Source of the DNA: CAYYJM01 sp964471755
GTDB taxonomy: Bacteria; Planctomycetota; Planctomycetia; Gemmatales; Gemmataceae
NCBI GenBank assembly: GCA_964471755.1
Contig: CAYYJM010000138.1
Span: 1 to 16,258 of the forward strand
Length of the DNA stretch: 16,258 nucleotides
Direction: 5' to 3'
Made by a program: the position numbers and the translations under genes. Below the pieces are notes generated by a model. That model saw only the letters and a list, made by a program, of their open reading frames with translations. It did no database searches and was not told where the DNA came from. Below, piece after piece: positions 1-5,319 of the stretch. Position 1 is the first letter of the stretch, and each line of letters opens with the position of its first letter.

Positions 1-99
1 CGGTGGTTCGTTAATCCCCCTCGTCCTTTCGCGGTTGCTTGCTAGGGTTACTCCATCCGCCTCGCCGGCACCATCGTCGGCGGGGTTCCTTCGACGCGG
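1..99. other. Upstream region of mqnD
   Basis: This stretch precedes mqnD and should contain its promoter and 5' leader, or the 3' flank of a gene lying left of the window. I see no convincing -35/-10 pair, no strong ribosome binding site and no coding frame that looks real. Confidence 0.3.
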
Positions 100-948
100 A
101 TGAGACGCATGAGCAAGCAACTGATTACCGTGGGCCACAGCCCCGATCCCGACGACGCCTTCATGTTCTACGCCCTGGCCCACGACAAACTCGACACGGG
201 CAATCTGCAATTCCGTCACGAGTTGCAGGACATCGAGACACTCAACCGCCGGGCCCTCCGTGGCGAGCTGGAAGTGACCGCCGTCAGCATCCACGCCTAC
301 AGCCAGCTCCTCGACCGGTACGCTCTGCTGCCCAGCGGTTGCAGCATGGGCGACAAGTACGGCCCGATGGTCGTCACCCGTCGGCCCCTGACGCGCGAGC
401 AACTCGGCGACGTGACTCTCGCCGTGCCCGGCACGTTGACGACGGCGTTCCTGGCTCTAAAGCTCTACCACCCCGAGCCGTTCCGCTACGAGGTGGTGCC
501 GTTCGACGAGATCATCCCGGCCGTGGCCGCGGGCAAGTTCGACGCCGGCCTGATCATCCACGAGGGCCAGCTGACGTTCCAGAACCAGGGTCTGCACCTG
601 CTCGTCGATCTGGGCGTCTGGTGGCAGGAGAAGACCGGTCTGCCGCTGCCGCTGGGCGGCAACGTCGTCCGCCGCGACCTCGGCCCGGCCGTCATCGCAC
701 AGATCAGCCGGCTGATCAAGGAGAGCATCCAGTATGCGCTCGACCACCGACAGGACGCGTTGAGTTACGCCCTGAGTTACGCCCGCGACATGGACCGGGG
801 GTTGGCGGACCAGTTCGTCGGCATGTACGTCAACGAGTGGACGCTCGACTACGGCCCACGCGGTCGGCAGGCAGTGCAGCGTCTGCTCGATGAGGGCCAC
901 AGAGCGGGCATCATCTCGACGCCGACACAGGTCGAATTCGTGGCGTGA
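100..948 (+). CDS. mqnD: 1,4-dihydroxy-6-naphthoate synthase (MqnD-like)
   Basis: This protein probably converts cyclic dehypoxanthinyl futalosine to 1,4-dihydroxy-6-naphthoate in the futalosine route to menaquinone, in the cytoplasm. It is 282 residues long, the usual size for the MqnA/MqnD periplasmic-binding-protein-like fold. Family signatures seen are the N-terminal HSPDPDDAFMFYAL (MqnD homologues have SPCPNDTF-type sequences), the segment ALLPSGCSMGDKYGPMVV, and AGLIIHEGQLTF followed by GVWWQEKTGLPLPLGG. The His of LIIHEG (residue 154) matches the catalytic His of MqnD enzymes. No signal peptide is present, which argues against a transport binding protein. An alternative start lies three codons downstream at 109 (MSKQ); neither has a strong ribosome binding site. 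The gene converges on the minus-strand repeat-protein gene across a palindromic element. MqnA is the main alternative, but the motifs fit MqnD better. Confidence 0.85.
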   Translation: MRRMSKQLITVGHSPDPDDAFMFYALAHDKLDTGNLQFRHELQDIETLNRRALRGELEVTAVSIHAYSQLLDRYALLPSGCSMGDKYGPMVVTRRPLTREQLGDVTLAVPGTLTTAFLALKLYHPEPFRYEVVPFDEIIPAVAAGKFDAGLIIHEGQLTFQNQGLHLLVDLGVWWQEKTGLPLPLGGNVVRRDLGPAVIAQISRLIKESIQYALDHRQDALSYALSYARDMDRGLADQFVGMYVNEWTLDYGPRGRQAVQRLLDEGHRAGIISTPTQVEFVA

Positions 949-956
949 CCGGCTCC

Positions 957-1082
957 GTTCTGACTTTTTTGGACTGCGGCAATTCTTTGCCGCTCTTCCT
1001 TTCTGGCTTGCGCGGTCGAGAGCCAGAAAGTCAGAGCGGTGAAGGATCCCCGCAGTCCATAAAAGTCAGACCAGTCAGAACC
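957..1082. repeat. Large imperfect palindrome made of an inverted pair of a dispersed 37-nt repeat
   Basis: Two copies of the repeat face each other at 959-995 (minus orientation) and 1034-1070 (plus orientation), matching at 31 of 37 positions. Between them tttctggct (1000-1008) pairs with agccagaaa (1021-1029), and outside them gttctgac (957-964) can pair with gtcagaac (1074-1081), so the whole intergenic gap can fold on itself. The left copy has its own hairpin, cggcaa/ttgccg around a ttct loop. A third copy sits at 5258-5294. The element fills the gap between the convergent ends of mqnD and the repeat-protein gene, so it may stop transcription from both sides. That role is inferred. Confidence 0.75.
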
Positions 1083-1096
1083 GGGAGGGTAGCAGA

Positions 1097-1624
1097 TCAG
1101 CGGCCTTCCTCACCGAGGGCGAGCGTGGTGACCCGGCCGCCCTCCTCGTTCAGAGCTCGCGTCGTGACGAAGCCGCCTTCTTCCGAGTAGCGCGTGGTCG
1201 TGGCGACGCCGCCCTCTTCCCGGTGGAACTGGGTCGTGCCCTGTCCGCCCTCTTCACCGATCGCGTAGGTCGTCTGTCCACCCTCTTCGCCGAAGGCTCG
1301 CGTCGAACCGCCGCCCTCCTCGCCCAGGGCAAAGGTGGTCTGGCCGCCTTCTTCACCGAAGGCCTGCGTGGTCATCCCACCGCCCTCCTCGCCGAAGGCC
1401 TGCGTGGTGGGGCAACTGCCCGATTCGTGAAAGTGGGTCGTGGTCGGGTGCCGCGGTATGCGGATGAAGGCCTGGGCCAGGCTGGTCAGGCCAAGCATCC
1501 CGGCGATGGCGGCCAGGAAGCCGAGGATCGTTCGACGCCGAACCGGAGCTGCGGTGCCAACGGATTCCGTGGCGGGACGCGACGCGGCTTCAGACGTCAC
1601 CACACCGGCGAAGGGATGTTGCAT
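1097..1624 (-). CDS. Putative multi-core graspetide (plesiocin-type) precursor, smaller paralogue
   Basis: This 175-residue protein begins with MQHPFAGV, has a twin-Arg-like hydrophobic segment at residues 29-52 (RRRTILGFLAAIAGMLGL, ending AQA), and then from residue 61 is almost only repeats. Nine units have the form (T/S)T-x4-EE, starting at residues 73, 85, 96, 107, 118, 130, 142, 154 and 166, usually followed by GG. A tenth, degenerate unit (TTTHFHES) starts at 61. TTxxxxEE is the core of plesiocin, a RiPP whose Thr and Glu side chains are joined into esters by an ATP-grasp ligase; the last unit, TTLALGEE, is especially close. The start at 1624 is supported by GGAG about 9 nt upstream and by identity with the paralogue; in-frame codons further upstream code for nothing conserved. 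No ligase is nearby, so modification is inferred. A structural or exported repeat protein is the alternative. Confidence 0.8.
   Translation of the reverse strand: MQHPFAGVVTSEAASRPATESVGTAAPVRRRTILGFLAAIAGMLGLTSLAQAFIRIPRHPTTTHFHESGSCPTTQAFGEEGGGMTTQAFGEEGGQTTFALGEEGGGSTRAFGEEGGQTTYAIGEEGGQGTTQFHREEGGVATTTRYSEEGGFVTTRALNEEGGRVTTLALGEEGR
1100..1444 (-). repeat. Coding tandem repeat, 10 units of TTxxxxEE
   Basis: Units of 33-36 bp encode the octapeptide plus a short Gly-rich linker. Positions 1-2 (Thr/Ser-Thr) and 7-8 (Glu-Glu) are kept in nine of ten units while positions 3-6 vary (QAFG, FALG, RAFG, YAIG, QFHR, TRYS, RALN, LALG). This shows selection on the Thr and Glu pairs and not simply recent DNA duplication. 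Confidence 0.9.
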
Positions 1625-1724
1625 GATCAGGATCTCCGTCAGGAGGCAAGGATCGGGGAGAGGACGGTTCACACTTCGATAGCAAGTACCGTCGCGTCTC
1701 GCTCGATGTGACATCGGACGGAAA

Positions 1725-1769
1725 ACAAACCGCCGCGTTCGGGGCAGATTCCCGAACGCGGCGGTTTGT
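1725..1769 (-). terminator. Strong intrinsic terminator after the larger repeat-protein gene
   Basis: There is a perfect 19-bp inverted repeat, 1725-1743 with 1751-1769, around a 7-nt loop. Read on the minus strand, the stem starts 15 nt after the stop codon of the 1784-2695 gene and is followed by a T-rich run (TTTTCC). The T-run lies only on the minus-strand exit side, so it acts for the upstream repeat protein. The smaller paralogue therefore probably has its own promoter in 1625-1724, where I could not fix a clear -35/-10 pair. Confidence 0.85.
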
Positions 1770-1783
1770 GATGGTCGGTCTTC

Positions 1784-2695
1784 TCAGCGGCCTTCCTCGC
1801 CGAACGCCTGGGTGGTGATGCCGCCTTCCTCGCCGAAGGCCTGCGTGGTGACGGCCCCTTCCTCGCCCAGTCGCTGGGTGGTCACGGCCCCCTCTTCGCC
1901 CAGACGCTGGGTGCTGACCGCCCCTTCCTCACCAAAGGCCTGGGTGGTCACGGCCCCCTCTTCGCCCAGAGCCTGCGTGGTGGCGGCCCCCTCCTCGCCG
2001 AAGGCCTGCGTGGTGACGGCCCCTTCCTCGCCGAAACCCTGGGTGGTGACCGTTCCTTCCTCCCCCAGAGCCTGGGTGGTCACGGCTCCCTCTTCGCCCA
2101 GGGCCTGGGTCGTGACAGGGCCGCCCTCCTCGCCCAGGGCCTGGGTCGTGACGGGGCCCCCTTCTTCGCCCAGAGCCTGCGTCGTAACGGGACCGCCCTC
2201 TTCGCCCAGGGCCTGCGTCGTCGGCGGCACCTGACCACCTTCCTCGTTGCCGACGTTGGTCGATGGACCGCCTTCCTCGCCCTGTTTCGTCGTCGTCGGA
2301 ATGGTGGCGGCACCGCCTTCCTCGCCCAGTTGCCGGGTCGAGTTGCCGGCGGCCTCCTCGTTCTGACGGAAGGTCGTCGGAGCGGCGTTGGCCTCCTCGT
2401 TCATCGCGAAGGTGGTGAAGCCGCCTTCCTCATTCTTTGCCGTGGTCGTGGTCGCCGTCGCCTGCTCGCCCTGGACGATCGTCGGGGCCCCCTGTTCATT
2501 GAAGGCCTGGGTCGGGGCGATGGCCCCTTCCTCACCAAAGGCGAAGGTGGTCGGCGCTTGCATGAGCGCCTGGGCGACGTTGTGCAGGCCCAGCCAGCCG
2601 GCCGCCCCGGCCAGGAACGCGAGAACCGTCCGCCGTTGTGGTTCGGATGGAGTCGCCGAGGTCGCCGGGAGTACGCCCGCGAAGGGATGTTGCAT
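1784..2695 (-). CDS. Putative multi-core graspetide (plesiocin-type) precursor, larger paralogue
   Basis: This 303-residue protein shares MQHPFAGV and the RRTVLAFLAG...GLGL...AQA segment (residues 21-44) with its smaller neighbour, then carries about 22 octapeptide units. Residues 49-152 hold nine divergent units, including TTFAFGEE, TTFAMNEE, TTFRQNEE, STRQLGEE and STNVGNEE. Residues 159-303 hold thirteen near-identical units, mostly TTQALGEE or TTQAFGEE. Two divergent units read PTQAFNEQ (61-68) and PTIVQGEQ (71-78), losing the first Thr and the last Glu together. The pattern matches the Thr/Glu ester cores of plesiocin-type graspetides; the N-terminal 48 residues would be the leader. The start at 2695 has an excellent ribosome binding site (AGGAGG, 8 nt spacing). 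Its 3' end is closed by a 19-bp terminator. The function is inferred from the repeat pattern; no ATP-grasp enzyme is present here. Confidence 0.8.
   Translation of the reverse strand: MQHPFAGVLPATSATPSEPQRRTVLAFLAGAAGWLGLHNVAQALMQAPTTFAFGEEGAIAPTQAFNEQGAPTIVQGEQATATTTTAKNEEGGFTTFAMNEEANAAPTTFRQNEEAAGNSTRQLGEEGGAATIPTTTKQGEEGGPSTNVGNEEGGQVPPTTQALGEEGGPVTTQALGEEGGPVTTQALGEEGGPVTTQALGEEGAVTTQALGEEGTVTTQGFGEEGAVTTQAFGEEGAATTQALGEEGAVTTQAFGEEGAVSTQRLGEEGAVTTQRLGEEGAVTTQAFGEEGGITTQAFGEEGR
1787..2221 (-). repeat. Coding tandem repeat, 13 near-identical TTQ(A/R/G)(L/F)GEE units
   Basis: Units of 33 bp, with 36-bp versions at the start where the linker is GGPV, encode thirteen octapeptides in a row. 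The first three are identical at the protein level. The array is much more uniform than the nine units before it (2240-2551), which points to recent expansion or homogenisation from the 3' end of the gene. Confidence 0.92.
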
Positions 2696-2956
2696 GGCTC
2701 GTTCCTCCTCGCCGGGGAATTCGAGAGCGGGAATGTCTGGTATCAGTATAGACGAAACGGAGCCGGCCAGCTTGCGCGGACGGCACATTTTCTCGAAGAT
2801 GGAGGCAACGGACTTCGTTCCGGGTAACGCCGGCCCTCTTACCGGGCGGCGGGACGGGAAGCAAGACCAGCCGAGGCGGCCTCGTGAAAGGACAAGACCG
2901 GTCGGGCTCGGATTGCCGAACTCGACCGGATATGGCCCCGGAGCGAACGAAGGCGA
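2696..2956 (-). promoter_or_regulatory. Promoter and leader region of the larger repeat-protein gene
   Basis: This 261-bp gap lies between rpsT and the repeat-protein gene, both on the minus strand. It holds the AGGAGG ribosome binding site next to the start, a possible -10 box TATACT on the minus strand (agtata at 2745-2750) without a good -35, and the likely rpsT terminator at 2898-2929. I see no gene in it. Confidence 0.35.
2898..2929 (-). terminator. Probable rpsT terminator
   Basis: Arms at 2898-2911 and 2916-2929 form a 14-bp stem with two G-U type positions and a 4-nt loop, about 28 nt past the rpsT stop. On the minus strand it is followed by a modest T-rich tract (TCTTGTCCTTTC). The weak T-tract limits certainty. 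Confidence 0.55.
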
Positions 2957-3265
2957 TCAGCTACCGGTGGTGGGGGGAGTGGTCGGGGTGGTCGCGGCGG
3001 TCTTGGCCTTGGCGTGGAGTTTGCGGGCCAGCTGCGACTTGAGGCGGGCGGCCTTGTTGGGGTGGATGATCCGTTTGGCCCCGGCCTTGTCGAGTTTCTT
3101 GGCCGCCAGGTTGAACTCGGCCTGGGCCGTCTCCACCGACTCCTCGGCGACGGCGGCCTGGAATTTCTTCACCTGGGTCTTGAGAGTCCTGATCACGGCG
3201 CGGTTGTGCAGACGGCGTTTCTCGGACTTGCGCTGGTGCTTTTTCGCGCTGCTAGTATGCGGCAT
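2957..3265 (-). CDS. rpsT: 30S ribosomal protein S20
   Basis: S20 binds 16S rRNA early in assembly of the small ribosomal subunit. The 102-residue protein starts MPHTSSAKKHQRKSEKRRLHN, with the S/T-A-KK-(Q/R)xR basic start of the family, continues with the helical region RTLKTQVKKFQ, and has the conserved AKRIIHPNKAARLKSQLARK (about residues 63-82). The final 13 residues or so are a Thr/Pro-rich tail beyond the usual S20 length of 85-90. The start is preceded by GGAGAAGG a few nucleotides upstream. A promoter candidate lies about 38 nt further back. The gene appears to be monocistronic, with a hairpin downstream. Confidence 0.96.
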   Translation of the reverse strand: MPHTSSAKKHQRKSEKRRLHNRAVIRTLKTQVKKFQAAVAEESVETAQAEFNLAAKKLDKAGAKRIIHPNKAARLKSQLARKLHAKAKTAATTPTTPPTTGS

Positions 3266-3309
3266 TATCCCTTCTCCAGGTCCATTCCGGCACTTTCGCT
3301 CAAAACGGT

Positions 3310-3338
3310 ATCGTATCGCTCCCCCGCCTCACTGGCAA
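3310..3338 (-). promoter_or_regulatory. Candidate sigma-70 promoter of rpsT
   Basis: On the minus strand TTGCCA (3333-3338) and TACGAT (3310-3315) are separated by exactly 17 nt, close to TTGACA/TATAAT. Transcription would start about 38 nt before the rpsT ATG. It sits in the 102-bp gap after the PQQ-like propeller gene, which suggests rpsT is transcribed on its own. Confidence 0.45.
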
Positions 3339-3367
3339 GGGAGCAATCGCCGAACCCGTTCTTTCAC

Positions 3368-4696
3368 TCACTTCGCCAGCGAGACACAGACGATCTCCCG
3401 GTCGTTCCGCGCGTAGACGCACCGATTGGCGAAGGCCGGATGACTCCAGACCACGGCGCGCGGGAAGGAAATTCCCGTCGGCTCCAGAATCTTCGCCCGG
3501 TCGATCTCCTCGTATCCCTTCGGGCTCAACTTCGCCACGATCAACTCGCCCTTCTCGTTGAACAGAAAGTGGTGCGTGCCATTCTTGACGAGAAAGGCCG
3601 TGCCGTTGTTCGTCGGTCGGGCACCGCCGGCAACCGGGGCGAACGTCTCCCAGAGACGTTCGCCCGTCTCGAACAGCACGCCACGCAGGGCTCCGTTCTG
3701 ATCGACGCCGTACATCACCTCGCCCTCGACGATCGGCGTGCTGTTGATCGGATAGAGCGCACGGTTCGCCTTGCCCGTCCAGGCCACCTCGGCCGTCGGT
3801 CGATCCTTGCCCAGCTTGAGCAGCGCTCCCTTGCCGCCGATGCCGCCCGCGTAGAGATGGTCCCCCTTCTGACGCGGAGCCATGATCGACATGTCGTAGT
3901 TCGCCGCCAGCGGGATCGACCAGTGGACCTTGCCCGTCTCCGGGTCGAGGCTGTTGATCTTCTCGGCATCCCAGACGATCAACTGGCGCGTGCCGCCCGC
4001 CTCGATGATCGTCGGCGGCGAATAGCCCGGTTGCGATGCCGAGATCGCCTTCCAGAGTTCCTTGCCGCTGTCTCGATCGAACGCGACGACGACGCTCCCC
4101 TCGCCACCGACCAGACAGATCACCTTCTTGCCATCGACGAGCGGATGACCGGAGAAGCCCCAGATCGGCGTCTCGGTTCGATACTCCTTCTTGAGATCCT
4201 TCGACCAGAGAACGTCGCCCTTCGCCGCGTCGAGGCAGAGGAGGTTCCCCTCCGCGCCGAGGGTGTAGACCTTGCCATCGGCCACGGCCGGCGTGCAGCG
4301 CGGACCGCACGGATAGGAGATCGCGTACGGCCGATCGTACTCGTGCTTCCAGACGATCTTGCCGGACTTCGCGTCGAGACAGAGGACGCGCTCCTTGCCC
4401 TGGATCGGCGGCCGGGCCGACGGTGAACTCAGCTTGCGCCAGTCGGCATCGGTGACGTAGTCGGTGACGAAGACCCGCTCGCCGACCACGGCCGGGCCCG
4501 CGAACCCGCCGGCGATCGGCGTCCGCCAGAGAACCTTCGGACCGCCTTCGGGGAACTTTTCCAGGATACCGGTTTCGGTCCAGACGCCGTCGCGGGTTGG
4601 CCCCATCCACTGCGGCCAGTCACCGGCCTCCAGAGTCGGCGACAGCCAGCCGACCAGCGGCACAATCAGCACGAACCGCAGCCACGATCGAATCAT
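3368..4696 (-). CDS. Secreted PQQ-like beta-propeller protein
   Basis: This 442-residue protein has an N-terminal signal peptide (MIRSWLRFVLIVPLVGWLSP, cleavage probably near LEA-GD), followed by DWPQWMGPTRDGVW, the entry sequence typical of planctomycete PQQ-binding-like repeat proteins. Repeated blades of the form 'VVGERVFV ... VLCLDAKSGKIVWKHE', 'LLCLDAAKGDVLWSKD' and 'SLDPETGKVHWSIP' indicate an eight-bladed-type propeller of the PQQ/quinoprotein fold. No quinone-binding or metal-binding dehydrogenase signature is visible, so catalysis is unproven and it may be a periplasmic scaffold. The start at 4696 is chosen because it gives an intact signal peptide and has GGAG just upstream; an in-frame upstream extension has no such features. 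It diverges from the PLA2-like gene. Confidence 0.85.
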   Translation of the reverse strand: MIRSWLRFVLIVPLVGWLSPTLEAGDWPQWMGPTRDGVWTETGILEKFPEGGPKVLWRTPIAGGFAGPAVVGERVFVTDYVTDADWRKLSSPSARPPIQGKERVLCLDAKSGKIVWKHEYDRPYAISYPCGPRCTPAVADGKVYTLGAEGNLLCLDAAKGDVLWSKDLKKEYRTETPIWGFSGHPLVDGKKVICLVGGEGSVVVAFDRDSGKELWKAISASQPGYSPPTIIEAGGTRQLIVWDAEKINSLDPETGKVHWSIPLAANYDMSIMAPRQKGDHLYAGGIGGKGALLKLGKDRPTAEVAWTGKANRALYPINSTPIVEGEVMYGVDQNGALRGVLFETGERLWETFAPVAGGARPTNNGTAFLVKNGTHHFLFNEKGELIVAKLSPKGYEEIDRAKILEPTGISFPRAVVWSHPAFANRCVYARNDREIVCVSLAK

Positions 4697-4812
4697 CACG
4701 CTCTCCGAGAAGGGCGAAACGGGGAACTCACTTTCACCGCAGGTCGGCGCTGTCGCGGGCCGAAGATCTTGATCACCGGTGTCCCGGTTCTGCAACCCAC
4801 GAGTCATCTCCC
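4697..4812. promoter_or_regulatory. Divergent promoter region between the propeller and PLA2-like genes
   Basis: This 116-bp gap separates two genes read in opposite directions and must hold both promoters. On the minus strand TTGCAG followed 17 nt later by TCAAGA is a weak candidate for the propeller gene. I see no clear promoter for the plus-strand gene. Confidence 0.3.
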
Positions 4813-5175
4813 ATGCCGTCGCGGATCGCTGCCGTCGCACTACTTCTGACCTTCACCCTGGCCGGCGAGACGTTCGCGCTCGACCCATCCGGCCGGGACC
4901 TGAACGAGGAACGGCCCTGCGGCCCCGCGTACCTGAAGGGGCCGATCCGCTACCTGTTCCCGCAGGGCGTCGCCGGGGCGGACTTCAAGCCGGCCTGCCG
5001 CTGTCACGATCGCTGCTACGAGACGCCGACCACGCAGGCGGACTGCGACGAGCGGTTTCGCCGGAATCTGGAGTGTGCCTGCGAGTCGTCGCGCAGCAAG
5101 ATCCTGTGTCGCTTCGTCGCTCGCATCATGCACGCCAGCGTCCGTGCCTTCGGGGCGGCGTCGAAGTCGCCATGA
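4813..5175 (+). CDS. Small secreted phospholipase A2-like protein
   Basis: This 120-residue protein has a signal peptide (residues 1 to about 22, with hydrophobic core IAAVALLLTFTLAG) and a short Cys-rich domain. Residues 58-69, FKPACRCHDRCY, match the secretory phospholipase A2 active site (C-x-x-H-D-x-C-Y), with His65 and Asp66. CDERF (78-82) matches the CDxxF helix that supplies the second catalytic Asp, here Asp79. Eight cysteines (36, 62, 64, 68, 78, 88, 90, 99) suggest disulphides in an exported protein. If active it would cleave the sn-2 acyl ester of phospholipids with Ca2+; the classical Ca2+-loop YGCYCGxGG is not obvious. The start at 4813 gives the signal peptide, and longer in-frame starts do not. 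Its ribosome binding site is weak. It converges on pgi. Confidence 0.72.
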   Translation: MPSRIAAVALLLTFTLAGETFALDPSGRDLNEERPCGPAYLKGPIRYLFPQGVAGADFKPACRCHDRCYETPTTQADCDERFRRNLECACESSRSKILCRFVARIMHASVRAFGAASKSP

Positions 5176-5191
5176 TTCATCGTCCTTCGGT

Positions 5192-5294
5192 TCTAACTTT
5201 CTGGCTCTGGGCTGCTGATCGACAGCAAGTGAGAAAGTCAGAAAAGTCAGAAAGTTAGAGCGGCGAAGAATCGCCGCAGTCCAAAAAAGTTAGA
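5192..5294. repeat. Second palindromic element with a third copy of the 37-nt dispersed repeat
   Basis: The copy at 5258-5294 matches the repeat at 959-995 (reversed) at 34 of 37 positions. It contains a perfect 7-bp hairpin, 5260-5266 with 5271-5277, around an AGAA loop. Upstream, tctaactttctg (5192-5203) is a perfect inverted match to cagaaagttaga (5248-5259), and AGTCAGAAA-like heptads repeat at 5235-5259. Like the first element it lies between convergent genes, here the PLA2-like gene and pgi. Neither strand shows a classical stem followed at once by a T-run, so a terminator role is possible but not shown. Confidence 0.75.
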
Positions 5295-5319
5295 CCAGGA
5301 AGAAAGTCAAACCAAAAGG

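Noticed and set aside
100..948. Periplasmic substrate-binding protein of an ABC transporter
   Set aside because: There is no signal peptide or lipobox, and the HSPDPDD, LIIHEG and TGLPLPLGG motifs fit MqnD.
945..1190. 81-codon plus-strand frame after mqnD (also the FLDCGDSSPL ending near 5260-5290)
   Set aside because: It is a translation of the dispersed palindromic element, not a protein; the same peptide appears wherever the repeat is read in that frame.
1812..2234. Plus-strand reading frame with SSPRAWVVTAP-like repeats opposite the TTxxxxEE array
   Set aside because: It is the mirror image of a tandem coding repeat, so it repeats too. The minus strand has the ribosome binding site, the conserved N-terminus and the terminator.
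1100..2551. Possible CRISPR array
   Set aside because: The repeats are in-frame coding units with no unique spacers between them, and no cas genes are near.
3014..4426. 470-codon plus-strand frame across rpsT and the propeller gene
   Set aside because: It overlaps two well-supported minus-strand genes and shows no protein family signal.
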